DNA of 39,364 bases from Mycobacterium sp. (GCF_029961025.1 NZ_JASBVP010000018.1:1-39364), one strand, 5' to 3'. Counted from the stretch's first letter, positions 24,712 to 31,444 are shown. Made by a program: numbers and translations. The notes: generated by a model not told the origin, from the sequence alone.

Positions 24712-24855
24712 CTACATCCTCGCGCCGCAGTTAACGCAGCGCCACTCACCCTTGCCGTTCTGCTGGAAGTTGTGCCCGTTCGCACTCGCTGGGCACGCCG
24801 ACTCGCTCATAGAGGGGCGAACTGGTCGGACGAGCGGGTTGGGCTTGGTTCTCAT
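24712..24855 (-). CDS. Small zinc-ribbon protein (47 aa)
   Basis: A short minus-strand gene whose ATG overlaps the upstream stop (ATGA at 24852-24855). The second half reads CPASANGHNFQQNGKGEWRC then VNCGARM, a classical C...H...C-x2-C zinc ribbon close to the C-terminus. The first half is basic and Pro rich. It is the last gene of the minus operon. The tight overlap and intact metal site make it a real gene in spite of its size. Function unknown; RNA, DNA or protein binding is likely. Confidence 0.75.
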   Translation of the reverse strand: MRTKPNPLVRPVRPSMSESACPASANGHNFQQNGKGEWRCVNCGARM

Positions 24856-25259
24856 GAGGGGACGACCTCCGCGATTACGTCCCACACCTCCTTCGAGGTG
24901 GCGTGCACGCTGGCGTACACACTCCGGCCTTTACGAGCTGTGGAACGGTGGACGTTGTCAGGGTGGAGACACAAGACGTTCTTCTGCTGGGCGGCGGGGT
25001 CTGCCTGCCCAGACAGACTGGCGATCGTCGTACGCATCCAGTCGGCGACCTCGTCCGGGTTGGTGAGGACGATGTCAGTGGGCTGCGCGCGCCGGGTCTC
25101 GGTGCCAGCAGCCTTCCGGCTGGTGCTGCTGATGGGGTGCCTCTCTACGTATCCATGCCACATGCCTCCTATCGTGCCGTATGTGCGGGGGGCCACACCA
25201 TCAGTCGATGGCGTGGGGTCCGGTGGGGTGTGGGGAGATACCGTCAACATCGGGATCAC
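24852..25259 (-). CDS. Hypothetical minus-operon protein
   Basis: Up to 135 residues. GTG 25259 overlaps the stop of the upstream gene, supporting coupling; an internal ATG at 25163 has AGGAGG one base upstream, too close to be ideal but possibly the true start (103 aa). The region after 25163 looks well folded (PDEVADWMRTTIASLSGQA, NVLCLHPDNVHRS, SVYASVHATSKEVWDVIAEV). The first 32 residues are Pro/Thr rich and may be untranslated. No family recognised. Confidence 0.6.
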   Translation of the reverse strand: MIPMLTVSPHTPPDPTPSTDGVAPRTYGTIGGMWHGYVERHPISSTSRKAAGTETRRAQPTDIVLTNPDEVADWMRTTIASLSGQADPAAQQKNVLCLHPDNVHRSTARKGRSVYASVHATSKEVWDVIAEVVPS

Positions 25260-25393
25260 GTCCTGTCTGCGTTGCTGGCGTGGAAGTTGTCGCTGCCGTC
25301 ACGCCCATACCGGCACTGAATGCACGGCCACTTCTCGCCGGTCTCGGGGTCGATCCAGGTTCCGGACCCGCCGCACCAGCTGCAGCTACCCAA
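25256..25393 (-). CDS. Small CxxCGGSG protein (45 aa)
   Basis: I chose TTG 25393, nine bases after AAAGGA; a longer frame to 25546 exists but crosses a strong hairpin and is Arg/Pro rich. The protein has CSWCGGSGTW then PCIQCRYG, a DnaJ-like pair of knuckles that would hold one zinc. It overlaps the next gene by four bases (GTGA). Function unknown. Confidence 0.6.
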   Translation of the reverse strand: MGSCSWCGGSGTWIDPETGEKWPCIQCRYGRDGSDNFHASNADRT

Positions 25394-25466
25394 TTCGTTG
25401 TGTCCTTTCAGGTAGATGGAAACCCGGCCGGCGAGACCGGACGGAATTGATGGCGCGCCGGCCGGG

Positions 25467-25494
25467 CTGGGCGCACTTCCCTCTGTGCGCCCGG
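25467..25494. repeat. Hairpin in the minus operon gap
   Basis: GGGCGCAC (25469-25476) and GTGCGCCC (25485-25492) form a perfect 8-bp stem with an 8-base loop, extended by two more pairs. A second small stem (GTCCTCG/CGAGGAC) follows at 25495-25519. They lie in a 180-base gap between two halves of the minus operon and may attenuate transcription. There is no T run on either strand. Confidence 0.55.
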
Positions 25495-25575
25495 GTCCTC
25501 GACGCCTTGTCGCGAGGACCACCGCCCGGCGTGAGCTGGTCATCACGGACTCACGCCGCGCGGAGACTGGGTGCC

Positions 25576-25767
25576 CTATGCTCGACCGCGTCGAGGGTCG
25601 CGGGAGCGCGGGGGGAGGTTTCGTAGGCCCGCGAGCACCCGCCGCGCCAGCTCCACTCGCTCACTGGCGTCCAGTGGCCGTGCCGTCGTCGGCCGTGGCG
25701 GCGGAACCGGTGCCGGGCTCCGTATCGGAAGCGTTCCGGAGACTCGTTCGAATTCCACTGGTGTCAT
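25576..25767 (-). CDS. Possible small protein (63 aa), overlapping
   Basis: An open frame of 63 residues overlapping the end of the preceding minus gene by about 107 bases. The C-terminal part (LDASERVELARRVLAGLRNL) looks like a genuine amphipathic helix; the N-terminal half is Pro/Arg rich. A shorter version starting inside, near 25650, would avoid most of the overlap. Coding is uncertain. Confidence 0.4.
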   Translation of the reverse strand: MTPVEFERVSGTLPIRSPAPVPPPRPTTARPLDASERVELARRVLAGLRNLPPRSRDPRRGRA

Positions 25768-25855
25768 CCTTGGGCTCGTCTTTCAACCACCACGGGCGGC
25801 GAGGGCCGTTGTCCAGGGGCGTGATTCGGCCGTCCCAGCTGATGTTCCAGCTCAC
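25661..25855 (-). CDS. Small minus-operon protein (64 aa)
   Basis: GTG at 25855 overlaps the upstream stop (GTGA) and follows GGGAG at normal spacing. The first half has a Trp-rich, beta-like pattern (SWNISWDGRITPLDN, PRRPWWLKDEP); the second half is a Ser/Thr/Ala-rich acidic tail, probably disordered. Function unknown. Confidence 0.55.
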   Translation of the reverse strand: MSWNISWDGRITPLDNGPRRPWWLKDEPKDDTSGIRTSLRNASDTEPGTGSAATADDGTATGRQ

Positions 25856-26199
25856 CGCGCGCTCCCGGGTGTCCACAGCCACGATGTGGTGGTCTTGACC
25901 AGTCGCGGGGCACCGGGAGCATCGGGTGCGGGCAGGCCGAGCAGCCCGTCGACGACCTCGACGAGGGTTCCGTCGAGCTGCCACACCACACCACCGAAGG
26001 GGTCGGTCCTCAGGGCGGCCGCGTCGGTGGTGTAGCGGACCCGGATCGCGTCAGCGTGGCCGCCGGGCCAGGTCCGCACGCCGTCGATCTGGACCAGTTG
26101 GCCGTCTCGGGTATGGGGGAAGAACTGCCATCCCGCTTCGCGCAGGTCGACCAGCCGCTGCAGCTCAGGGAAGATGGCGATCGATTCGGCGACGGTCAC
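25852..26199 (-). CDS. First gene of the divergent minus operon, unknown function
   Basis: A 115-residue protein. The frame is open further upstream, but GTG 26199 after GGGAGG is the natural start. It opens with a helix (AESIAIFPELQRLVDLREAGW) and then alternates strands: FFPHTRDGQLVQIDGVRTW, ADAIRVRYTTDAAALRT, GGVVWQLDGTLVEVVDGLL. The beta-rich part resembles small actinobacterial proteins next to DUF5753-type regulators, but I cannot name a family. It faces the three-gene regulator set across a 200-base region with two palindromes. Confidence 0.68.
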   Translation of the reverse strand: MTVAESIAIFPELQRLVDLREAGWQFFPHTRDGQLVQIDGVRTWPGGHADAIRVRYTTDAAALRTDPFGGVVWQLDGTLVEVVDGLLGLPAPDAPGAPRLVKTTTSWLWTPGSAR

Positions 26200-26270
26200 A
26201 GGTGGCCTCCCATGCCAACCGGCTCGGCGTGGCGGCAGTCCTCCAAGCTCACGCGCAGAGCATCCCGCCA

Positions 26271-26324
26271 TCTTGTGAATCACGCAAGAATCACAAGAGA
26301 AATTTCGTTCGTGATTCACACGAA
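26271..26324. promoter_or_regulatory. Twin palindromic operators between divergent operons
   Basis: Two related palindromes lie between the minus operon (start 26199) and the plus operon (start 26399). Site 1 is TCTTGTGAATCACGCAAGA (26271-26289). Site 2 is TTCGTGATTCACACGAA (26308-26324). Both have the core GTGA-W-TCAC, centres about 36 bp apart, and a third GAATCAC lies at 26288-26294 within a TCTTGTGA/TCACAAGA repeat (26271-26298). The DUF5753-type regulator encoded at 27137 is the natural binding partner. Confidence 0.65.
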
Positions 26325-26398
26325 TGGCGCAAGAGGTCCACGGTGGGTTGCGACAGGATCGGCTCGCGTGAGAAATTCGCACCAGACAGGAGGACTCC

Positions 26399-26611
26399 AT
26401 GCAGGTGACGTTTCTGGGCACCACGTCCGGCAACACGGGCTGCCCAACCGTCTACGCCACCGACCGAGGCACCTACCTCGTTCAGGGCTCGATCGTGACT
26501 GACAGAGAAGCGCTGGCCGAACTGGGCAAACACGGCAACGGCATCCCATCACACGAGACTGTTGTCGAGATCCCGAAAGAGCTGGTCAAGTTTTTCCCGG
26601 AGCCGAACTGA
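26399..26611 (+). CDS. Small partner protein of the regulator set (70 aa)
   Basis: The ATG lies five bases after AGGAGG. The protein reads MQVTFLGTTSGNTGCPTVY, then ATDRGTYLVQG and ETVVEIPKELVKFF. Similar small beta-rich proteins are very common in actinomycete genomes beside DUF6879 and DUF5753 genes, in the way DUF397 proteins accompany whiJ-like regulators. It probably works with, or modulates, the HTH protein. It shares one base with the next gene (TGATG). Confidence 0.78.
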   Translation: MQVTFLGTTSGNTGCPTVYATDRGTYLVQGSIVTDREALAELGKHGNGIPSHETVVEIPKELVKFFPEPN

Positions 26612-27129
26612 TGGCCGCTACGGAACTGCCTGAGTTCCAGCGGCTGTTCCGCGAGTTCCAACAGTCAGCCTGGCGATGGGAATGCCAAGGCATCTATCAC
26701 GAGCCCGAGGAGCGCGAGCCGCTGCGCCGGTATCTGGCTGGCGAGCCACCAGACGACGCGTGGCGTGAGGACTTCCTGCGCCTGGTGTCGGAGTCCACCC
26801 GATCCGGGAAGTGTTGGCAGCGGGTACGGCGGATGACCGTCCCGCTGACCGACTACCTACGGTTCGAGATGGACCTTGCCGAGCGCGGCAACATCCCGGC
26901 TGGAGAGGACATCCGTGTTATCTGGCCAGACGAGGCCGCGACACTCGGGCTACCTGATCACGACTTCTGGCTGTTCGACGACGCAATCGTGGCACGGATG
27001 TACTTCGGGGCCGATGGGCTGGAACGGGTCGAGATCCTGACCGGTGAGTCCGTCGAGCCATATCAACGGTGGCGGCAGTTGGCATGGGATCATTCGCACC
27101 CATACCAGGAGTACGCCACACACCGTTGA
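26611..27129 (+). CDS. DUF6879-like protein
   Basis: A 172-residue protein matching in layout the DUF6879 family: an N-terminal helix with FQRLFREFQQSAWRWECQGI, central RVRRMTVPLTDYLRFEMDLA, and a C-terminal strand region DHDFWLFDDAIVARMYFGA. Members occur in actinomycete loci with a small partner and a DUF5753 regulator. Biochemistry is not known; the family has been suggested as part of toxin/antitoxin-like or signalling sets. It overlaps the first gene by one base and is followed seven bases later by the regulator. Confidence 0.8.
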   Translation: MAATELPEFQRLFREFQQSAWRWECQGIYHEPEEREPLRRYLAGEPPDDAWREDFLRLVSESTRSGKCWQRVRRMTVPLTDYLRFEMDLAERGNIPAGEDIRVIWPDEAATLGLPDHDFWLFDDAIVARMYFGADGLERVEILTGESVEPYQRWRQLAWDHSHPYQEYATHR

Positions 27130-27136
27130 GGAGATC

Positions 27137-27979
27137 GTGACCGACTTCCAGGCGAGGCGTGAAGCCTTCGGCACCCGGCTACGAGCGCTGCGCGAGGAGC
27201 ACGGTGTGCTGTCCGGCCGCGAGATGGCCAAGCGCCTGGACTGGCCACAGTCGCGGGTCTCCAAGATCGAGACCGGCAAGCAGACACCCGACGACACCGA
27301 CGTGATCGCGTGGTGCGATGCGCTTGACGCGCCGGAAGCGGCGGGTGATCTGCTTGCCGAACTGGAGCAACTGCGCCTTCAACAGGTGGAGTGGCGGCGG
27401 CAACTGCGCTCAGGGCACCGGCAGAAACAGGTCGAGCTTAACCAGCGGCAACAGAACGCCAAGGTGATCCGCGCGGTAGACATCGCCGCCGTACCCGGTC
27501 TGACCCAGACACCGCCCTATGCGCGCCGAATCTTCATCCGAGCAGCTGATCTGCTCGGGATTCCGCAGGACGCTGATCAAGCAGTCGCTGCCCGCATGGC
27601 ACGCCAGCAGATCCTCTACCAGGGCGGCAAGACCATCGAAATCCTGGTCGCCGAAGCGGCACTCGCCCACCCAATCGCCCCGCCGGACGAAATGATCGTC
27701 CAGCTCGACCGGCTGATCTCCATGGTCGGAATGCCGCACGTCCGGTTCGGCATTCTGCCGTTGTTCCGCACGCTGCCCTACGTCGTGCCGCATGGCTACT
27801 GGATCGTTGATGACCAGGTTGCAATCGAGACCGTCACCAGCGAGCTGGAGATCGACGACCCGGAGCAAGTATCCGTCTATCACCGCATGACAGACCGGCT
27901 CTGGAAAGCAGCAGACGAGGGCGAAAAGGCGGTCGACATTCTGCGCCGGGTTGCCGAGGAATACCGACGACGTCGATAG
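27137..27979 (+). CDS. XRE-family regulator with DUF5753 (WhiJ/Scr1-type)
   Basis: A 280-residue protein starting at GTG after GAGGAG. Residues about 10-65 are a Cro/CI-type HTH (FGTRLRALREEHGVLSGREM, WPQSRVSKIETGKQTP). Residues about 90-270 form a DUF5753 domain (DIAAVPGLTQTPPYARRI, IEILVAEAALAHPI, VRFGILPL, YHRMTDRLWKAA). In Streptomyces such proteins (WhiJ, AbaA-locus) regulate development together with small partners. On a phage it is acquired cargo. It probably controls its own operon and the divergent one through the palindromes at 26271-26324. Confidence 0.88.
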   Translation: MTDFQARREAFGTRLRALREEHGVLSGREMAKRLDWPQSRVSKIETGKQTPDDTDVIAWCDALDAPEAAGDLLAELEQLRLQQVEWRRQLRSGHRQKQVELNQRQQNAKVIRAVDIAAVPGLTQTPPYARRIFIRAADLLGIPQDADQAVAARMARQQILYQGGKTIEILVAEAALAHPIAPPDEMIVQLDRLISMVGMPHVRFGILPLFRTLPYVVPHGYWIVDDQVAIETVTSELEIDDPEQVSVYHRMTDRLWKAADEGEKAVDILRRVAEEYRRRR

Positions 27980-27990
27980 CTGCTCATGCG

Positions 27991-28021
27991 ACGGCCCCGG
28001 AGCACCTCGGCTCCGGGGCCG
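27991..28021. repeat. 31-bp repeat/terminator hairpin, left copy
   Basis: Perfect 31-bp direct repeat of 28597-28627. It contains an 11-bp stem, GGCCCCGGAGC (27993-28003) with GCTCCGGGGCC (28010-28020) and a 6-base loop, and works as a terminator-like hairpin (no U run) after the regulator. The pair brackets hicAB. Confidence 0.85.
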
Positions 28022-28098
28022 GTCTATGTAACGGGTCACCCAGTCGAGCGATAAGGACGACGCCGAGGATCGCGAAGACGCCACTCGAATGGAGCCTT

Positions 28099-28329
28099 AT
28101 GTCACGGGCACCACGGGCCGATGATGAGCTAACTCGTGTTCTCGACCAGCGGTCTGCCATCAGGCTCCTCGAAGAGCACGGATGGCTCAAGACGCGGGGC
28201 GGGAATCATGCGGTGAAGATGACCAAGCCAGGTTGCCGGCCAGTAACGCTTCCGCATCACAAGGGCCGTGACTACCCGATCGGGTTAACACGAGCCATAC
28301 TGAAACAAGCTGGACTGTCTGGAGGATGA
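28099..28329 (+). CDS. hicA: HicA toxin (mRNA interferase)
   Basis: HicA is a small double-stranded-RNA-binding-fold ribonuclease that cuts mRNA. The 76-residue protein shows the family pattern: IRLLEEHGWLKTRGGNHAVK with catalytic His at 37, then VTLPHHKGRDYPIGLTRAI and LKQAGL at the end. GGAG lies four bases before the ATG. It is followed one base later by hicB, so the pair is one operon with toxin first, as is usual for hicAB. The cassette lies between two copies of a 31-bp hairpin repeat. Confidence 0.92.
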   Translation: MSRAPRADDELTRVLDQRSAIRLLEEHGWLKTRGGNHAVKMTKPGCRPVTLPHHKGRDYPIGLTRAILKQAGLSGG

Positions 28330-28330
28330 C

Positions 28331-28579
28331 ATGAACGATCGGGAACACGCCACCTATACAGTCCGTATTCACCCTGACCAAGACGGCTTGTGGGCCGAGG
28401 TCGCCGAGCTGCCCGGATGCTTCGCGTCCGGGATTAACCTGGACGAACTGTGGGAGAGCCTTCAGGAAGCCCTCAGCCTATATCTGTCAGACGACGAGAA
28501 GAACATCACGGCCCGATTGGTCGATCACGAAGACGACGTGATCGAGGAGCCGCGCGAGTTCGAATTGTGCAGCGCCTGA
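28331..28579 (+). CDS. hicB: HicB antitoxin
   Basis: An 82-residue protein with GGAGGA before its ATG. It has the HicB partial RNase H fold: YTVRIHPDQDGLWAEVAELPGC (about 8-29), then ASGINLDELWESLQEALSL. Residues 58-82 are acidic (DHEDDVIEEPREFEL). It is short and has no visible HTH or ribbon-helix-helix at the C-terminus, so autoregulation through direct DNA binding is doubtful. It should neutralise HicA by binding its active site. Confidence 0.9.
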   Translation: MNDREHATYTVRIHPDQDGLWAEVAELPGCFASGINLDELWESLQEALSLYLSDDEKNITARLVDHEDDVIEEPREFELCSA

Positions 28580-28596
28580 CACGGCAGCAACACAAC

Positions 28597-28627
28597 ACGG
28601 CCCCGGAGCACCTCGGCTCCGGGGCCG
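28597..28627. repeat. 31-bp repeat/terminator hairpin, right copy
   Basis: Identical to 27991-28021, starting 606 bp later. The stem is 28599-28609 with 28616-28626. It ends hicAB. Recombination between the copies would delete the cassette cleanly and leave one terminator. Confidence 0.85.
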
Positions 28628-28654
28628 CGGCGTGCTCGGGATACGGCGGAAAAG

Positions 28655-28864
28655 TCATTTCTGGGTCCCCTTCGGATTGGTGAGTGGGTGGTGTGCGGCG
28701 CGCCGGCTGGCGAGCCACTGCTCTGGGCCGGGCTTGCGCCGGCGCGGGAGCGCGGTGGCGCCGATGATGATGGCGGTCACCGCGGTAGCGGCCGCGCACC
28801 CGATGCCGTCGCGGACGCGGTCGGCTGCGTCGAGGACACGCCAGCGCAGCGGGCGACGCTTCAT
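28655..28864 (-). CDS. Small membrane protein (69 aa)
   Basis: ATG 28864 overlaps the upstream stop, with GAGGAG inside the end of that gene. A basic N-terminus (MKRRPLRWRVLDAADRVRDG) is followed by one membrane segment (IGCAAATAVTAIIIGATALP, about 21-40) and a basic cytoplasmic tail. Last gene of the mannosyltransferase operon. Function unknown. Confidence 0.65.
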   Translation of the reverse strand: MKRRPLRWRVLDAADRVRDGIGCAAATAVTAIIIGATALPRRRKPGPEQWLASRRAAHHPLTNPKGTQK

Positions 28865-29019
28865 TGCTCCTCGCATTCGTAGACGGTGGTGTAGGTGTGG
28901 CCTGGGATGTGGCAGGCCGGTGGGACGTCGGGAGTGAGTCCGGCGGCGATGGTAATCAGCACGACCGCGGCTATGGCGACGAGGATGCTGATCAGGGCGC
29001 GGACGGCTGGCGGGGTCAC
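28861..29019 (-). CDS. Small membrane-anchored protein (52 aa)
   Basis: GTG 29019 lies two bases after the stop of the mannosyltransferase gene. A single membrane segment (LISILVAIAAVVLITIAAGL, about 9-28) is followed by a short outside part with two Cys (ACHIPGHTYTTVYECEEQ) that could form a disulfide. The stop overlaps the next ATG. It may be a partner of the glycosyltransferase. Confidence 0.65.
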   Translation of the reverse strand: MTPPAVRALISILVAIAAVVLITIAAGLTPDVPPACHIPGHTYTTVYECEEQ

Positions 29020-29021
29020 GG

Positions 29022-30215
29022 TCAGATCGCGTAGGGCCAGACCGAGACCGAGTAGGCCCCGAACCACAGCCCGGCGAGCGCGATGGCGCCGGCGACGAGC
29101 ACAGCGGTACGTGTCCGCACGCGTCCAAGGCGGATCGCCGCGAGGATCAACAGCGGGAACGCCGAGAGCAGCAGCCGCACCCTGTCCTGCACGAGACCGG
29201 AGTGAACGACGATCAGGGCGACCGTCGCAGCCGTGTACAGCCACACCGGCCACGCCATGCGCACGACCGCTGTCGCGACCACTGCGGCGACGATCGCTGC
29301 CGCGGTGAGCACGACGTACGCGTCACGCCCCGCGACGAGCGCATCGACGACCCACCGCAAGGTCGTGGCGCCGAAGTCGATGCTGTTGCCCCAGCCGCGC
29401 CGGGTGATCTCGAAGTATCCGCCCGGCACCGTGCTGGTCTCGTGCACCCACAGCAGATAGCCGAGCATCCCCAGCGGCGCCACGATCGGCGCGACCGCCG
29501 CCCCGAGCTGGCGATCGGTCCGCCGGTACAGGTGCCAGAACGCGGCGACCATCACGGTGAGGATGAGCGGGGCTGCCATGGGCGAGGTAGCCCCGGCCGC
29601 GGCCGTGCACCCCGCGGCGAGCCACCACCGCCGCTCAAGCACGGCGACGAGCGCCCATGCGGATAGCGCGACGAGGAGTGCCTCGGGGTAGGCCATCGAG
29701 TAGACGACGCTCATGGGTGCCGAGCTGACGAGCACGACCGCGAGGATCTCGGCTCGGCGGCCGCCGCCGAGTCGGCGCGTGAGTCGCGCGATGCCGTAGG
29801 CGCCGATCACTCCGGCGAGGGTGGAGACCGCGATGCCGGCGGCGAGGTAGTCCCCACCGGTCAGGGCGGCGACCCCGCGAACAGCCAGCGGGTAGCCGGG
29901 GAAAAACGCCATCGCGCCGTCTGGGCTTGCTACGCCGTGCGCGTCGACCATGCCGACCGCGGCGCCGCGGTAGCCCAACTCGGCGATCTTCAGATACCAG
30001 TCGGCGTCCCACGGGCGCGGGTTGACGCGACCGTTCGCCGCCGTAAATGCCCACCACATCAGCACGCCGAGCGCACGCACAGCGAGGTAGACGACAGCGA
30101 TCGATGCCGCGCACCACGACGACAGGCCCGTGGTCGCGGCCCTGTGCCGGCCTTCGCACGCCGTGACGGTGATGGTGCGCTCGACCGCGGGTGGCCGGGC
30201 GGATATCGTGGCCAT
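29022..30215 (-). CDS. GT-C mannosyltransferase, PIG-V-like
   Basis: A 397-residue integral membrane protein with about ten membrane segments. The first outside loop carries the GT-C-type acidic motif in PRPWDADWYLKIAELGY (near residues 67-83) followed by AFFPGYPLAVR (near 103-113), as in PIG-V-like polyprenyl-phosphate-mannose-dependent mannosyltransferases of actinobacteria. It would transfer mannose to a cell-wall glycan or glycoprotein outside the membrane. AGGAG lies before the ATG. On the minus strand beside attP, it is a typical lysogenic conversion gene that may mask the phage receptor. Confidence 0.82.
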   Translation of the reverse strand: MATISARPPAVERTITVTACEGRHRAATTGLSSWCAASIAVVYLAVRALGVLMWWAFTAANGRVNPRPWDADWYLKIAELGYRGAAVGMVDAHGVASPDGAMAFFPGYPLAVRGVAALTGGDYLAAGIAVSTLAGVIGAYGIARLTRRLGGGRRAEILAVVLVSSAPMSVVYSMAYPEALLVALSAWALVAVLERRWWLAAGCTAAAGATSPMAAPLILTVMVAAFWHLYRRTDRQLGAAVAPIVAPLGMLGYLLWVHETSTVPGGYFEITRRGWGNSIDFGATTLRWVVDALVAGRDAYVVLTAAAIVAAVVATAVVRMAWPVWLYTAATVALIVVHSGLVQDRVRLLLSAFPLLILAAIRLGRVRTRTAVLVAGAIALAGLWFGAYSVSVWPYAI

Positions 30216-30249
30216 GTCTGGCTCCTGGAATCGTCCAAAGTGGTCGGTT

Positions 30250-30391
30250 CCAGGTGGTGGTCAAGGCCAAGGGACTGGAGCCCTTACGCTCGCCGACGAC
30301 ATGCGTTTACGCAGGTCAGCACAGCGCTAAAGCCTTACGGACTCATAATCCCTTGGCCGCGGGTTCGAGCCCCGCCCGGCCCACCACCTGG
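30250..30391. repeat. 11-bp inverted repeats flanking attP
   Basis: CCAGGTGGTGG (30250-30260) and its exact complement CCACCACCTGG (30381-30391), the right copy overlapping the tRNA-like CCA end. They bracket the 120-bp region holding the attP core and may be integrase or excisionase arm sites. Confidence 0.55.
30339..30386 (+). other. attP core: 3' half of a tRNA with CAT anticodon
   Basis: The sequence reads as a tRNA 3' half: anticodon loop CTCATAA (30342-30348, anticodon CAT), T-stem GCGGG (30359-30363), T-loop TTCGAGC, T-stem CCCGC (30371-30375), acceptor strand CCGGCCC, discriminator A and CCA (30384-30386). The 5' half is absent and the anticodon stem has a mismatch at its outer side, so this is not a gene. 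On integration it would restore the 3' end of the host tRNA (elongator Met or Ile-CAT). The integrase follows directly. Confidence 0.82.
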
Positions 30392-30472
30392 GGTTTCGCC
30401 GAGACTCTACAGGGCACAGCGCTCGAAAGGCAAGGGATAACTCCAGCCAATTTGGGCGTAGACTGCTCGGTC

Positions 30473-31444
30473 ATGAAAACCAGGTCCGAGCCCGTCGCGC
30501 TAGATGATCTGCGCGAGCTCCTCCCTGACTGGCAGCGACACCTGCGCGCCACAAACAAAGCGCCGAGCACGATTGCGTCCTATTTGCGCGTGGCTGACCA
30601 GTTTGTCGGGTTCTTGGTCGAGCGCGGTATGCCGACGTCGGCGAGTGCGATCTCTCGCGAGCACGTCGAGCACTATCTCGTGCATCTGCAGGAGCGGCCG
30701 AACAAGCGCACCGGCAGAAAGCTGTCCGCGGCTGAGGTCGCCAAGCAGTATCGGTCGCTGCAGCAGTTGTTCCGCTGGCTCGACGAAGTCGAAGGCGAGA
30801 TCGAATCGTCACCGTTTGCCAAGATGTCGCCGCCAGCTGTCCCGGAAAAGCCGGTCGATGTGCTGACCCTCGAGCAGCTGCGCAAGCTACTAGAAGTTTG
30901 CAAAGGCAAATCGTTCGAGAATCTGCGGGACACGGCACTCATCCGCCTGTTTGCGGATACCGGCGCCCGGTGCGGCGAGATCGCGCCGCTTCGGCTCGAA
31001 AACAAGGCCGAAGACCGGCCGAGCGACCTCGACTTCGACGCGGACGTCATCCACGTGATAGGCAAGGGCCGGCGCCCGCGCGCGATCCCGTTCGGTATGA
31101 GGACCGGCGAGGCGCTACGCCGGTATCTCCGCGCTCGTGCTCGGCATCCCGCGGCCAGCCGCACCGACGCCGTATGGATCGGGCGCAAGGGCCCTCTGAC
31201 CGAGTGGGGTATCCGGCATCTGCTCAAGCGCCGCGCCGAGGAGGCGGGCGTGCCCCATGTCCATCCGCATAAATTCCGGCATACCGCCGCGCACGAGTGG
31301 CTCGCCGCCGGCGGTCAGGAACAGGACGCGATGAGGCTGTTTGGGTGGCGCTCACGGGAAATGCTCGGTCGCTATGGTGCCTCGGCGGCCGACGAGCGCG
31401 CCCGCAACGCGCATCGTCGGGCCGCGTTGGGCGACCGCTTCTAG
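30473..31444 (+). CDS. int: Tyrosine-type site-specific integrase
   Basis: A 323-residue recombinase that joins attP with the host tRNA. The frame is open upstream through attP, but the ATG at 30473 is the sensible start; TAGACT (30459-30464) lies eight bases before it, so the mRNA may be leaderless. The N-terminal SAM-like core-binding domain covers about 10-110 (TIASYLRVADQFVGFLVERG). The catalytic domain has R166 (TGARCGE), K198 (IGKGR), H266-K-F-R269, W292 (FGWRSR) and nucleophile Y301 (GRYG). No N-terminal arm-binding domain is visible. The stop shares CTAG with the opposite-strand stop. Confidence 0.93.
   Translation: MKTRSEPVALDDLRELLPDWQRHLRATNKAPSTIASYLRVADQFVGFLVERGMPTSASAISREHVEHYLVHLQERPNKRTGRKLSAAEVAKQYRSLQQLFRWLDEVEGEIESSPFAKMSPPAVPEKPVDVLTLEQLRKLLEVCKGKSFENLRDTALIRLFADTGARCGEIAPLRLENKAEDRPSDLDFDADVIHVIGKGRRPRAIPFGMRTGEALRRYLRARARHPAASRTDAVWIGRKGPLTEWGIRHLLKRRAEEAGVPHVHPHKFRHTAAHEWLAAGGQEQDAMRLFGWRSREMLGRYGASAADERARNAHRRAALGDRF

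Noticed and set aside
25394..25546. Long N-terminal extension of the 45-residue minus gene
   Set aside because: Crosses two hairpins, Arg/Pro rich, while TTG 25393 has AAAGGA at good spacing.
30314..30386. Intact tRNA gene
   Set aside because: Only the 3' half folds; there is no matching 5' acceptor strand (GGGCCGG) or D-arm upstream, and the anticodon stem has a mismatch. Read as an attP core.
29202..30440. Plus-strand frames opposite the mannosyltransferase
   Set aside because: His/Arg-rich shadows; the minus frame has a clear GT-C motif and regular membrane segments.
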